Shown piece by piece: positions 9,010 through 17,633 of a DNA stretch of 43,560 bases. A model generated the notes under the pieces. The model saw nothing but the letters and a program-made list of their open reading frames with translations. It had not been told where the DNA came from and did no database searches. The number at the start of each line of letters is the position of its first letter. Position 1 is the first letter of the stretch. Made by a program: the position numbers and the translations under genes. The DNA comes from Winogradskyella sp. (GTDB taxonomy: Bacteria; Bacteroidota; Bacteroidia; Flavobacteriales; Flavobacteriaceae): the NCBI GenBank assembly GCA_028383925.1, contig JAOEWO010000020.1, positions 1-43,560 of the forward strand, given 5' to 3'.

Positions 9010-9918
9010 CTAAAATTTAAAAAAGTAATACAAATCATCACCTCCCTTTCCTTTTAAGCGTCTAGAGGATAAATAACCCGTTGTTAAATCTTCATTTAAA
9101 AAAAACGAAAAATCGTCACCACGACTGTTAATGGGCATATTTAAAGAAATTGGTTCTTGTACTTTATTACTAGAGTTTAAATCGTAACTATAAATATCTA
9201 ACCCACCTTTTCCTCCTCTTCTATCTGAAGAAAAATATAATTTATTATCTGCACTTACAAATGGAAAAATTTCAGTTCTTGATGAGTTAATTGTTTCATT
9301 AAGCTTAGTGATTTCACCATAATTTTTATGGCTAGAAACAGATACTTTATACAAATCAGATTTTCCTTTTGATCCTTTTACATCAGCAATAAAATACAAT
9401 GTGCTTCCGTCTGGACTTAATGCTGGATGCGCAAAATTATGATCTGGATCGCAAAATGGTAATATCTCAAAGTTTGTCCACCCCTTGCCTTCAACATACT
9501 CAGCACGCTGAATTAATAAGTTATAGGTCTCAACACCTTTTAATTTGTTAGTACCTTTACCCATATGGTTAGATGTAAAATACATGTATTTACCATCTTT
9601 AGAATACGTTGCTGCAGACATATTAAAACGACCTAATTCCGTTTTTACAATAGGTTCAATATCATCAAAATCACCATCTTTTGTAACAGAAGCTTCATAA
9701 ATAGCATATACAAAACCCGAGTATTTATCCTTTATGGCACGACCACGTTTAGAGGTTAAATTATGACTTAAATACACCTTATCACCAACAACGCGAGCCG
9801 CAAAATGATCTAATTCAGAATTAATTTTTAATTGTTTTACTTCAACATCTTTATTTTGAGAAAATGTATAACATGAAACCAATAAAAAAGCCAGTAAAAG
9901 TCGGGTGTTTAACATCAT
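9010..9918 (-). CDS. Secreted PD40 (WD40-like) beta-propeller protein
   Basis: About 302 residues from the ATG at 9918. Begins MMLNTRLLLAFLLVSCYTFS, a typical signal peptide. The body holds PD40/TolB-like repeats: YSKDGKYMYFTSNHMGKG, HPALSPDGSTLYFIADVKG and PFVSADNKLYFSSDRRGGKGGLDIY, then GYLSSRRLKGKGGDDLYYF. Such repeats form a propeller and in Bacteroidota often precede an OmpA domain, which is absent here. An alternative ATG at 9951 would overlap the upstream gene and push the signal peptide 11 residues inward. I prefer 9918, which starts one base after the upstream TAA. The tight junction suggests co-transcription with the GlmU-like gene. Function unknown. Confidence 0.85.
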   Translation of the reverse strand: MMLNTRLLLAFLLVSCYTFSQNKDVEVKQLKINSELDHFAARVVGDKVYLSHNLTSKRGRAIKDKYSGFVYAIYEASVTKDGDFDDIEPIVKTELGRFNMSAATYSKDGKYMYFTSNHMGKGTNKLKGVETYNLLIQRAEYVEGKGWTNFEILPFCDPDHNFAHPALSPDGSTLYFIADVKGSKGKSDLYKVSVSSHKNYGEITKLNETINSSRTEIFPFVSADNKLYFSSDRRGGKGGLDIYSYDLNSSNKVQEPISLNMPINSRGDDFSFFLNEDLTTGYLSSRRLKGKGGDDLYYFFKF

Positions 9919-9919
9919 A

Positions 9920-11095
9920 TTATTCTCTTCTATATTGTTTTGTTTCTTCAAAAATATGTTCTAAAATAGCTTTATCCTTATCTGTAAACAATTCTTTACG
10001 TCTTGCCATAACAACTTCAGCAACTTCAAATGCCTTACTTGTTTTATAGGTTACAAAACCTTTACTACCACCCCAAGAAAAACTAGGAACAAAATTTCTA
10101 GGAAATCCACTTCCAAAGATATTAGCACTTACACCAACAACTGTACCAGTGTTAAACATGGTATTAATACCACATTTACTGTGATCACCCATCATTAACC
10201 CACAAAATTGCAGTCCGGTTTTTGCAAAACCTTCAGTTTGGTAATCCCAAAGCCTTACCTCAGCGTAATTATTTTTTAAATTACTAGTATTTGTATCTGC
10301 ACCAAGATTACACCATTCGCCCAAAACAGAATTACCTAAAAAGCCATCGTGACCTTTATTAGAACATCCAAATAAGACAGAATTATTAACCTCACCACCA
10401 ACTTTACTGTGTGGGCCAATAGTTGTTGGCCCATAAATTTTTGTACCTAATTTTAAGGTTGAGTTATTACAAAGCGCCAAAGGTCCTCTTACTATAGAGC
10501 CTTCCATAACTTCGGCATCTCTACCTATATATATTGGGCCAGAACTCGCGTTTAAAGACGCAAAATTAAGTATGGCACCTTCTTCTATAAAAATATGTTC
10601 AGAATTTATAGTATTAACAGACGCTGGTATAGGTTGCGACTGCCTATCTTTTGTTATAAGTGCAAAATCTTCTGCTATAGCTTCACCATTTTTAGAAAAA
10701 ATATCCCAAGTATGTTCTATGCTTAAAATAGCGCCTTTAAACTCTATCGCTTCAAATGTAGAAAAATCAGTAACCTCCTCACCTTCTTTAGCAAAAAAAG
10801 CAATAACGTCTTCGCCTTTAAATAAAGCTTGGTTATGTTTTAAGTTTTTCACAAAAGGAAGCACACTTAAATTTGGTAAAAAAGAAGCATTAATCATAAT
10901 GTTATCTTCCATTTCTACCATAGGATATTTATCAGAGAGGTAATCTTCAGTTACGGTCGTGGTGGTGTATTCTAAGTAAGATTCCCATTTTTGACGAATT
11001 GTAAGTATACCAATCCTAATATCTGCTACAGGTCTCGTAAAAGTAAATGGCAACAAGTTGTTGCGATAAGGACCATCAAAAAGTATGTAGTTCAT
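9920..11095 (-). CDS. GlmU-like putative sugar nucleotidyltransferase with left-handed beta-helix
   Basis: A 391-residue protein of the GlmU-related 'putative sugar nucleotidyl transferase' family common in Bacteroidota. The N-terminal part (about 1-170), starting MNYILFDGPYRNNLLPFTFT, corresponds to a divergent nucleotidyltransferase domain. I do not see the G-x-G-T-R-M pyrophosphorylase signature. Residues about 185-340 show hexapeptide repeats of a left-handed beta-helix, for example IYIGRDAEVMEGSIVRGPLA, IYGPTTIGPHSKVGGEV and LGEWCNLGADTNTSNLK, as in GlmU acetyltransferases. Activity is therefore uncertain; it may bind or modify a nucleotide sugar. The gene lies 77 bp downstream of rpmE2, past a terminator, and abuts the propeller gene. 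Confidence 0.85.
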   Translation of the reverse strand: MNYILFDGPYRNNLLPFTFTRPVADIRIGILTIRQKWESYLEYTTTTVTEDYLSDKYPMVEMEDNIMINASFLPNLSVLPFVKNLKHNQALFKGEDVIAFFAKEGEEVTDFSTFEAIEFKGAILSIEHTWDIFSKNGEAIAEDFALITKDRQSQPIPASVNTINSEHIFIEEGAILNFASLNASSGPIYIGRDAEVMEGSIVRGPLALCNNSTLKLGTKIYGPTTIGPHSKVGGEVNNSVLFGCSNKGHDGFLGNSVLGEWCNLGADTNTSNLKNNYAEVRLWDYQTEGFAKTGLQFCGLMMGDHSKCGINTMFNTGTVVGVSANIFGSGFPRNFVPSFSWGGSKGFVTYKTSKAFEVAEVVMARRKELFTDKDKAILEHIFEETKQYRRE

Positions 11096-11119
11096 CTGTT
11101 ATGCGTTTTTGTAAAAATA

Positions 11120-11150
11120 AAAAAGCCTTTCTTGTAAAGAAAGGCTTTTT
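11120..11150 (-). terminator. Terminator of rpmE2
   Basis: A 14-bp perfect inverted repeat AAAAAGCCTTTCTT/AAGAAAGGCTTTTT with a 3-base centre, running into a T run on the minus strand. It lies 23 bases past the rpmE2 stop. A-rich and T-rich flanks would allow action in both directions. Confidence 0.85.
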
Positions 11151-11172
11151 ATAAATATCTAATGGCTTAAGT

Positions 11173-11424
11173 TTATTTCTTAAACTTAGCGTATTTGTTT
11201 TTAAATTTATCAATACGACCAGCTGTATCTACTAGTTTAGATTTACCAGTGTAGTATGGATGAGATGTTCTAGATATCTCCAATTTTACTAATGGATATT
11301 CAGTACCATCAACTTCGATAGTTTCACTTGTATCTGCTGTAGACTTGGTTAAAAACACATCTTCATTAGACATATCTTTAAATGCTACTACTCTATAATT
11401 TTCTGGATGTATTCCTGCTTTCAT
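11173..11424 (-). CDS. rpmE2: 50S ribosomal protein L31, type B
   Basis: An 83-residue protein starting [20 protein letters not shown] and containing [29 protein letters not shown], diagnostic of L31. It has no cysteine, so it is the zinc-independent type B form (usual length about 80-90). In many bacteria type B forms replace zinc-binding type A L31 under zinc limitation; in Bacteroidota type B is often the only copy, which cannot be tested from this window. It has a canonical TTG-19-TAGATTTG promoter and its own terminator. Confidence 0.96.
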   Translation of the reverse strand: MKAGIHPENYRVVAFKDMSNEDVFLTKSTADTSETIEVDGTEYPLVKLEISRTSHPYYTGKSKLVDTAGRIDKFKNKYAKFKK

Positions 11425-11462
11425 CGCTAAATGTTTTACTAATATTCGATTTTTTCGAGGTG

Positions 11463-11492
11463 CAAATCTAAGGATTTTTTACAAATGTACAA
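11463..11492 (-). promoter_or_regulatory. Canonical Bacteroidota promoter of rpmE2
   Basis: On the minus strand, TTG (11492-11490), a 19-base spacer, then TAGATTTG (11470-11463), 38 bases before the rpmE2 ATG. A second -7 match, TACATTTG (11489-11482), lies inside the spacer. Same geometry as the rpmH promoter. Confidence 0.75.
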
Positions 11493-11535
11493 TGTTTTTA
11501 ATAAATTTATTTAATCAAAAACTGTAACAAATAAC

Positions 11536-11543
11536 TATCTTTG
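11536..11543 (+). promoter_or_regulatory. Candidate -7 element (TATCTTTG) for the DUF4199 gene
   Basis: TATCTTTG matches TAnnTTTG, 40 bases before the ATG at 11584, in the divergent region with rpmE2. No TTG box at standard spacing. Confidence 0.5.
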
Positions 11544-11583
11544 ATTACTAACTAGATAATTAACCATTAAAACTAACTAAACT

Positions 11584-12096
11584 ATGGAACACGAAAAACC
11601 TTCTATTAAACCAATTGCTTACACGTTTGGTCTTTACTCTGGCCTTTTATCTATTGCAGGACTAGTTATTCTTTATGTTTTAAACATAGAAAGCCATTGG
11701 ATTTTAAGTGTTGTAAGTACAATAGCAACAATCTTAATTTATTTTTATGGAATAAGTACGTACAAAAAACTAAACGCAAACGTTCTTAGTATTAAAGATG
11801 GCCTAAAAACAGGAATGGGAATTGCTTTAGTTGGTGGAATTATAGGTGCAATTTATGCAGCTATTCACTACAGTATAATTATGCCTGAGTTTCTTGAAGG
11901 AAAAAAACAAGAAGCTATTGATACCATGATGACACAAAACCCTAATATTGAGGGTGAAGCGCTTGAGACAGCGTTGAGTTTAATTGACATTACTACTTCT
12001 GAAGCTTTTATTGCTACAATGATGATTCTTGGTAGTATCATTTTTGGATTTATAGTTTCGCTTATAATATCAGCAGTTATAAAAAATGACAATTAA
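11584..12096 (+). CDS. DUF4199 family membrane protein
   Basis: A 170-residue integral membrane protein with four hydrophobic segments at about 14-33, 39-57, 77-97 and 140-165. The small polar loop with SIKDGLKTGMGIALVGGIIG and the MPEFLEGKKQEAIDTMMTQN stretch are typical of DUF4199, a Bacteroidota family of unknown function. It lies directly upstream of a GT2 glycosyltransferase. From general knowledge this pairing recurs in flavobacteria, which hints at a role near glycolipid or cell-envelope synthesis; that is inference. Own promoter candidate at 11536-11543. Confidence 0.85.
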   Translation: MEHEKPSIKPIAYTFGLYSGLLSIAGLVILYVLNIESHWILSVVSTIATILIYFYGISTYKKLNANVLSIKDGLKTGMGIALVGGIIGAIYAAIHYSIIMPEFLEGKKQEAIDTMMTQNPNIEGEALETALSLIDITTSEAFIATMMILGSIIFGFIVSLIISAVIKNDN

Positions 12097-12115
12097 TAAG
12101 CTTAAATAATTTCTC

Positions 12116-12123
12116 TATTTTTG
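12116..12123 (+). promoter_or_regulatory. Candidate -7 element (TATTTTTG) for the GT2 gene
   Basis: TATTTTTG matches TAnnTTTG, 27 bases before the ATG at 12151. Its last three bases TTG are also an in-frame start-like codon, which can mislead start prediction for the downstream gene. Confidence 0.45.
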
Positions 12124-12150
12124 AAGTCTATAAAGCTAGACACCATTAAT

Positions 12151-13101
12151 ATGAATATATCAGTAGTAATACCACTACTTAACGAAGAAGAATCTTTAAA
12201 AGAATTACACGATTGGATTGTATCAGTGATGCAATCCAATTCGTATTCTTACGAAATTCTATTTATTGATGATGGCAGCACAGACACCTCATGGAATGTC
12301 ATTAGCAAACTTTCAGAATTAAACGAAAACGTAAAAGGAATTCGGTTTTTAAAAAACTTCGGAAAATCTCAAGCACTACATGCAGGCTTCGAAAAAGCCT
12401 TTGGCGATGTCGTTATCACAATGGATGCCGACTTACAAGACAACCCTGAAGAAATACCAGGGCTTTATCAAATGATTATTACTGATAAATTTGATTTGGT
12501 CTCTGGATGGAAAAAGAAGCGCTACGACTCAGTAATTTCTAAAAATTTACCTTCAAAATTATTTAATTGGGCGGCAAGACGCACATCTGGCGTAAAACTT
12601 AACGATTTTAATTGCGGACTAAAAGCCTACGCTAACCTAGTGGTAAAACATATTGATGTATATGGCGAAATGCATCGCTATATCCCTGTACTTGCTCAAA
12701 ACGCTGGTTTTATTAAAATAGGAGAAAAAGTAGTACAACACCAAGCTCGCAAATATGGCACCACTAAATTTGGGATGAACCGTTTTATTAATGGGTTTCT
12801 AGACCTACTTACCATTTGGTTTATTTCTAGGTTTGGCCGCAGACCTATGCATTTATTCGGCGCACTTGGCGTCATAATGTTTATAATTGGCTTTGGTTTT
12901 GCTTTTTATTTAGGTGTAGACAAACTTTTTCTAAACCCAAGCGGACGCTTAATTACGCAAAGACCACAATTTTATATAGCACTTGCTACCATGATTATTG
13001 GTTCGCAATTTTTTATTGCTGGCTTTTTAGGCGAATTAATTTTAAGATCAAAAAAACAGCAACAACGCTATCACATTAAAGACCAACTAAATCTATCTTA
13101 A
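12151..13101 (+). CDS. Family 2 glycosyltransferase, polyprenyl-phosphate sugar transferase type
   Basis: About 316 residues of the DPMS/GtrB/ArnC type, which moves a sugar from a nucleotide sugar to a polyprenyl phosphate at the inner membrane. The ATG at 12151 gives MNISVVIPLLNEEESLKELH, the standard start of the fold. An in-frame TTG at 12121 coincides with a promoter element and is rejected. DDGSTDTS (Asp40/41) and DADLQDNPEE (Asp92/94) are the nucleotide and metal-binding acids. The C-terminus has two membrane spans (about 230-255 and 270-295), as in GtrB-like enzymes. The sugar is unknown. It lies between DUF4199 and a phosphohexomutase that could help supply sugar phosphates. Confidence 0.9.
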   Translation: MNISVVIPLLNEEESLKELHDWIVSVMQSNSYSYEILFIDDGSTDTSWNVISKLSELNENVKGIRFLKNFGKSQALHAGFEKAFGDVVITMDADLQDNPEEIPGLYQMIITDKFDLVSGWKKKRYDSVISKNLPSKLFNWAARRTSGVKLNDFNCGLKAYANLVVKHIDVYGEMHRYIPVLAQNAGFIKIGEKVVQHQARKYGTTKFGMNRFINGFLDLLTIWFISRFGRRPMHLFGALGVIMFIIGFGFAFYLGVDKLFLNPSGRLITQRPQFYIALATMIIGSQFFIAGFLGELILRSKKQQQRYHIKDQLNLS

Positions 13102-13149
13102 TGGTATCGTTTTATACGCTATTGATAGAATTGAACATTTGTAATTGTT

Positions 13150-13157
13150 TACTTTTG
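13150..13157 (+). promoter_or_regulatory. Candidate -7 element (TACTTTTG) for the phosphohexomutase gene
   Basis: TACTTTTG matches TAnnTTTG, 20 bases before the ATG at 13178. A TTG lies 16 bases upstream, a little short of the ideal spacing. Confidence 0.45.
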
Positions 13158-13177
13158 CACAACAACTTTTTTTATAT

Positions 13178-14905
13178 ATGATTTACATAAAACCAGAAAT
13201 TTTAGAACGTATTAATTCATGGTTAACACCTGCTTTTGATAATGAAACTCAAGAAAAAATAAAAGATACAATCGCAACTAACCCAAAAGGATTAGAAGAG
13301 AGTTTCTATAAAGATCTAGAATTTGGTACTGGTGGTATGCGAGGTGTAATGGGCTTAGGTACCAATAGAATCAATAAATACACACTAGGTAAAAACACAC
13401 AAGGCTTAAGTAATTATCTTAAACATAGTTTTCCTAACGAGGTCTTAAAAGTTGCAATCGCTTATGATTGTAGACACAACAGTAAAACATTTGGTAAGGT
13501 TGTAGCAGATGTATTTTCTGCAAACGGCATACACGTTTATCTTTTTGAAGACTTAAGACCTACACCCGAGTTATCTTTTGCTTTAAAACATTTAAACTGC
13601 CATTGTGGTATTGTTTTAACAGCATCTCATAATCCGCCAGAATATAATGGCTATAAAGTGTATTGGCAAGATGGCGGACAATTAGTACCACCAGAAGATG
13701 GTGAGATAATTGCTGAAATAAATAGATTAGATTATTCTGAAATTAAATTTGAAGCCAATAATAACCTTATTCAATACATAGGTAAAGACGTTGATGATGT
13801 ATTTATTAATGCGGCAATTAAAAATGGAAGCTTTAATACTGAAACCTCTGCTAAAGAAAATTTAAATATTGTATTTACCTCTTTACATGGTACATCTATT
13901 ACAGCCGTACCACAAACATTAAGTGGTGCTGGTTATACCAATGTACATATTGTTGAAGAACAGCGCGAACCTAATGGAGATTTCCCTACGGTAGTTTCAC
14001 CAAATCCTGAAGAACCAGAAGCCCTTAAAATGGCTATAGAACTGGCAGACAAAGTTAATGGTGATATTGTTATTGGTACAGATCCAGATTGCGATAGATT
14101 AGGAGTTGTAGTTAGAAACTTAGAAAACAAATTAGTGATTCTTAATGGTAACCAAACCATGATATTAATGACTAATTTTCTTTTAAAACAATGGCAAAAT
14201 GAAGGCAAAATAAATAACAACCAATTTGTAGGCTCTACTATTGTTTCTACACCTATGATGTCTGTTTTAACTAAGGCTTATAATGTAGAATGTAAAATTG
14301 GCTTAACTGGTTTTAAGTGGATTGCTAAAATGATTAAAGATTTTCCTACTATGGATTTTATTGGTGGTGGCGAAGAAAGCTTTGGTTTTATGGTTGGTGA
14401 TTTTGTTCGCGATAAAGACGCTGTAACCTCAACCCTATTAGCTTGCGAAATTGCAGCACAAGCAAAAGCTAAAGGTAAAACCTTATATGAAACTTTAATA
14501 GATTTGTATGTTGAGCATGGCCTCTACAAAGAACGCCTAGTCTCTTTAACTAAAAAAGGAATTGAAGGAGCACAAGAAATTAAACAAATGATGATTGATG
14601 CTAGAGAAAACCCACTTAAAGAAGTTAATGGCTCTAAAGTTGTACGCATAGAAGATTACCAACTATCTATAGCAAAAAACACAACTAACAATACCGAAAA
14701 CAAAATAAACATCCCTAAATCTAACGTCTTAATTTATTATACAGAAGATGGTAGTAAAATTGCGTTAAGACCAAGTGGTACTGAGCCTAAAATTAAGTTT
14801 TACATCAGTGTTAATACTAATCTAGACAATGTGTCTGACTTTGCAACAAAGGAGCAGTTATTGGAACTTAGAATTGATGCTATTTTAAAGGCAATGAATT
14901 TATAA
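13178..14905 (+). CDS. Phospho-sugar mutase (phosphoglucomutase/phosphomannomutase)
   Basis: A 575-residue alpha-D-phosphohexomutase interconverting hexose 1- and 6-phosphates through a phosphoserine. Start [20 protein letters not shown]; an in-frame TTG at 13145 is less likely because of the promoter element there. [16 protein letters not shown] places the phosphorylated Ser at about 150, [10 protein letters not shown] is the Mg-binding loop, GGGEESFG the sugar-binding loop and [12 protein letters not shown] the phosphate-binding loop. All four active-site segments are present and the length fits the long bacterial PGM/PMM group (PgcA-like). It is followed after 3 bases by an ABC exporter gene, so these two are surely one transcript. 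Confidence 0.93.
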   Translation: MIYIKPEILERINSWLTPAFDNETQEKIKDTIATNPKGLEESFYKDLEFGTGGMRGVMGLGTNRINKYTLGKNTQGLSNYLKHSFPNEVLKVAIAYDCRHNSKTFGKVVADVFSANGIHVYLFEDLRPTPELSFALKHLNCHCGIVLTASHNPPEYNGYKVYWQDGGQLVPPEDGEIIAEINRLDYSEIKFEANNNLIQYIGKDVDDVFINAAIKNGSFNTETSAKENLNIVFTSLHGTSITAVPQTLSGAGYTNVHIVEEQREPNGDFPTVVSPNPEEPEALKMAIELADKVNGDIVIGTDPDCDRLGVVVRNLENKLVILNGNQTMILMTNFLLKQWQNEGKINNNQFVGSTIVSTPMMSVLTKAYNVECKIGLTGFKWIAKMIKDFPTMDFIGGGEESFGFMVGDFVRDKDAVTSTLLACEIAAQAKAKGKTLYETLIDLYVEHGLYKERLVSLTKKGIEGAQEIKQMMIDARENPLKEVNGSKVVRIEDYQLSIAKNTTNNTENKINIPKSNVLIYYTEDGSKIALRPSGTEPKIKFYISVNTNLDNVSDFATKEQLLELRIDAILKAMNL

Positions 14906-14908
14906 TTA

Positions 14909-16735
14909 ATGGATTATATTAAAAAGTTATCTCGGTTTATCATACCATACAAGCGCTATGCTATATTAAATATTATTTGTAATGTTTTTTACGCACTATT
15001 TAGCACTTTAGCTATGGTCTCGTTAATGCCAATGATAAACGTATTGTTTGGCGAGAGCAAAAAAATTTACATTAAGCCAGTTTATAGTGGTCTTAAAGAG
15101 ATTAAAGATTACGCCGAAAACTACCTCAATTATATTGTAACAACCACAACAGAAAGTGATGGACCACAACGCGCCTTACTTTACATGATTATATTAATAA
15201 TTGGACTTTTTCTTCTTAAAAATCTATTCAACTATTTAGCTTTATTTTTTATCACCTTCTTAAGAAATGGTGTACTTAGAGACTTAAGAGATAACATCTA
15301 TAATAAAGTAATTACACTTCCAATATCTTACTATTCCGAAAAAAAGAAAGGAGATATAATTGCCCGAATTTCTAGTGATGTAAATGAAGTAAAAAATTCA
15401 ATGCTTTCCGTTTTAGAATTAATAGTTAAAGAACCTTTAACTATAGCTTTTGCAATTATAGCTATGTTTATGATATCTGTAAAGCTTACAATATTTGTAT
15501 TTATATTTATTCCTATATCAGGCTTTATTATATCTAGAATTGGTAAAAGTCTAAAACGAAAATCTGAAAGAGTACAAAAAGAACAAGGCCTTTTTCTATC
15601 AACATTAGAAGAAACATTGGGCGGTCTTAAAGTGATTAAAGGCTTTAATGCAGAAAAAAGATTTAATACCAAATTTCAAGATTCTACAAATAGGTTTTAC
15701 GATTTCTCTAACATTTTAATGAATCGCCAAAACTTAGCCTCACCAACAAGCGAATTTTTGGGTATTGCAACAATTGCAGCGCTACTTTGGTATGGTGGCA
15801 ACATGGTAATGGTAGAAAAAACCTTATCTGGCGGCGCTTTTATTGGCTATATGGCACTAGCCTATCAAATATTAACACCAGCTAAAGCCATTAGTAAAGC
15901 AAGTTATAAGGTAAAAGCAGGAAACGCGGCAGCAGAACGTGTATTAGAAATTTTAGAAACAACAAGTAGCTTAGAAGACCTACCAAATGCCATAAATAAA
16001 AAAGAATTTAATTCTGAAATTAGCGTTAACAACATCTCGTTTAAATATGAAGACAATTTAGTTCTTAAAAACTTTTCATTACATGTGCCTAAAGGTAAAA
16101 CAGTGGCACTAGTGGGCCAGTCTGGTAGTGGTAAAAGTACAATTGCAAACTTGGTAACACGCTTTTATGATGTTAATGAAGGAGTTATCGAAATTGATGG
16201 CAAAAATATAAAAGACCTAACAAAACACTCGTTAAGAAATCTTATGGGCCTTGTAACACAAGATTCTATTCTATTTAACGACAGCATAAAAAACAATATA
16301 TTATTAGGTAAAGAAGAAGCAAACGACACTGATATTATTGAAGCCTTAAAAATTGCCAATGCTTGGGAGTTTGTTAAAGATTTACCAAACGGTATTGAAA
16401 CTAATATTGGAGATTCTGGAAATAAACTCTCTGGCGGACAAAAACAACGTTTAAGTATTGCAAGAGCAGTTCTAAAAAATCCACCAATAATGATTTTAGA
16501 TGAAGCCACTTCTGCATTAGACACCGAAAGTGAGAGATTAGTGCAAGACGCATTAGAAAAAATGATGAAAAACAGAACGTCTATTGTTATTGCGCATAGA
16601 CTATCTACCATACAAAACGCAGATTTAATAGTAGTAATGCAAAAAGGTGAAATTGCGGAACAAGGCACACATGCAGAACTTATTAATAAAAATGGCGTCT
16701 ATAAAAAACTTGTAGAAATGCAAAGCTTTGAGTAG
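14909..16735 (+). CDS. MsbA-like ABC exporter (fused permease and ATPase)
   Basis: A 608-residue half-transporter that would dimerise in the inner membrane and flip a lipid or export another substrate. Residues about 15-335 form an ABC type-1 transmembrane domain with about six spans. The nucleotide-binding domain has Walker A GQSGSGKST (403-411), LSGGQ signature (507-511), Walker B IMILDEATSALD and the H-loop IAHRLST. The arrangement matches MsbA (lipid A flippase), but many flavobacterial paralogues exist, so the substrate is not assigned. It starts 3 bases after the mutase stop, in a run with a GT2 enzyme, consistent with envelope glycolipid work. A clear terminator follows. Confidence 0.92.
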   Translation: MDYIKKLSRFIIPYKRYAILNIICNVFYALFSTLAMVSLMPMINVLFGESKKIYIKPVYSGLKEIKDYAENYLNYIVTTTTESDGPQRALLYMIILIIGLFLLKNLFNYLALFFITFLRNGVLRDLRDNIYNKVITLPISYYSEKKKGDIIARISSDVNEVKNSMLSVLELIVKEPLTIAFAIIAMFMISVKLTIFVFIFIPISGFIISRIGKSLKRKSERVQKEQGLFLSTLEETLGGLKVIKGFNAEKRFNTKFQDSTNRFYDFSNILMNRQNLASPTSEFLGIATIAALLWYGGNMVMVEKTLSGGAFIGYMALAYQILTPAKAISKASYKVKAGNAAAERVLEILETTSSLEDLPNAINKKEFNSEISVNNISFKYEDNLVLKNFSLHVPKGKTVALVGQSGSGKSTIANLVTRFYDVNEGVIEIDGKNIKDLTKHSLRNLMGLVTQDSILFNDSIKNNILLGKEEANDTDIIEALKIANAWEFVKDLPNGIETNIGDSGNKLSGGQKQRLSIARAVLKNPPIMILDEATSALDTESERLVQDALEKMMKNRTSIVIAHRLSTIQNADLIVVMQKGEIAEQGTHAELINKNGVYKKLVEMQSFE

Positions 16736-16752
16736 TACAAAATGTTAAAAAC

Positions 16753-16788
16753 AAAAAAAGGATGAACCGTAAGGCACATCCTTTTTTT
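16753..16788 (+). terminator. Rho-independent terminator after the ABC exporter gene
   Basis: Stem AAAAAAAGGATG/CATCCTTTTTTT (12 bp) with a 12-base loop, then more T residues. It begins 18 bases after the stop. Confidence 0.85.
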
Positions 16789-16877
16789 TGTTATCAAATT
16801 TGGGGAAACTGATAACAGTCAATAGGTTAAGCAGTACAAACATATACTAAATAAAACTATAAAGCAAGAAAAAAATA

Positions 16878-16914
16878 CTTTTTGTCGATTTTTTTTGCTT
16901 TTTGTCGACAAAAA
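16878..16914. promoter_or_regulatory. Candidate operator: TTTGTCGA direct repeat and palindrome
   Basis: CTTTTTGTCGA occurs at 16878-16888 and again at 16898-16908, exactly 20 bases apart (about two helical turns). The second copy is part of the perfect 16-bp palindrome TTTTTGTCGACAAAAA (16899-16914). It lies upstream of the -7 element of the sigma-factor gene. A related half-site, GTCGACAAAT, occurs at 17620-17629 just before the anti-sigma gene. The placement suggests a regulator binding site; the regulator is unknown. The rest of the 282-base gap (16736-17017) holds the terminator, a 7-bp inverted repeat at 16790-16816 and the -7 element. Confidence 0.45.
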
Positions 16915-16941
16915 AATCTAAACGCACATTAAAAACAATTG

Positions 16942-16949
16942 TATTTTTG
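16942..16949 (+). promoter_or_regulatory. Candidate -7 element (TATTTTTG) for the sigma-factor gene
   Basis: TATTTTTG matches TAnnTTTG, 68 bases upstream of the TTG start at 17018. No -33 TTTG at standard spacing; the nearest TTG is in the palindrome about 37 bases upstream. Confidence 0.45.
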
Positions 16950-17017
16950 ATAATAAATCTGTGTTTGCTAATTAAACTTTTAGTAAATTATAGAGTCTAA
17001 ATTGCAAAGCAAATCGA

Positions 17018-17560
17018 TTGACAGAAGAATCAGAATTTATATTACGTCTCCAAAACCCCATTACAAAGGACACCGCTTTTAGAGAACTATTAAAGCTCTA
17101 CAAAGAACGTTTGTATTGGCATATAAGAAAGATCGTTATTAGCCATGATGATGCTGATGATGTGCTTCAAAACACCTTTATAAAAGTACACCGTAGTATT
17201 GATAAGTTTAAAGGAGATAGTAAATTATTTTCATGGCTATACCGTATTGCAACCAATGAATCTATAACACACATTAATAAGAAGGCAAAACGTTTGCAAA
17301 TTACAAATGAAGAGTATCAAAATAATACTCTAAATAATTTAGCTGCTGATGTATATTTTGAAGGAGATGAAATACAACAAAAACTACAAAAAGCAATTGC
17401 ATCTCTGCCCGAAAAACAACAGTTGGTATTTAATATGCGTTATTTTGATAACATAAAATACAAAGACATGTCGCCCATTTTAGAGACAAGTGAAGGTGCA
17501 CTAAAAGCATCTTATCATATTGCAGTAAAAAAAATAGAAGCGTTTTTAACTTCAGATTAA
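17018..17560 (+). CDS. ECF-type RNA polymerase sigma factor
   Basis: A 180-residue sigma-70 family factor with only regions 2 and 4. Region 2: DDADDVLQNTFIKVHRSIDKF followed by SWLYRIATNESI. Region 4: SLPEKQQLVFNMRYFDNIKY with a helix-turn-helix around TSEGALKASYHIAVKKI. The start is TTG at 17018, because the frame has a TAG at 16991 and no ATG between. The resulting N-terminus MTEESEFILRLQNPITKDTA fits flavobacterial relatives. It is followed by a membrane protein resembling an anti-sigma factor and a periplasmic Spy-like protein, so it is probably released in response to an envelope signal and may autoregulate its operon. Confidence 0.92.
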   Translation: MTEESEFILRLQNPITKDTAFRELLKLYKERLYWHIRKIVISHDDADDVLQNTFIKVHRSIDKFKGDSKLFSWLYRIATNESITHINKKAKRLQITNEEYQNNTLNNLAADVYFEGDEIQQKLQKAIASLPEKQQLVFNMRYFDNIKYKDMSPILETSEGALKASYHIAVKKIEAFLTSD

Positions 17561-17633
17561 ACTATTTTAATAATTTAAAGTCTAATTCAATAGAAAAAAG
17601 TAAAAGAGTTTCGATAGAGGTCGACAAATAAAG

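Noticed and set aside
9919..9951. Upstream ATG (9951) for the PD40 protein
   Set aside because: It would overlap the GlmU-like gene and put charged residues before the signal peptide; the ATG at 9918 gives a clean signal peptide.
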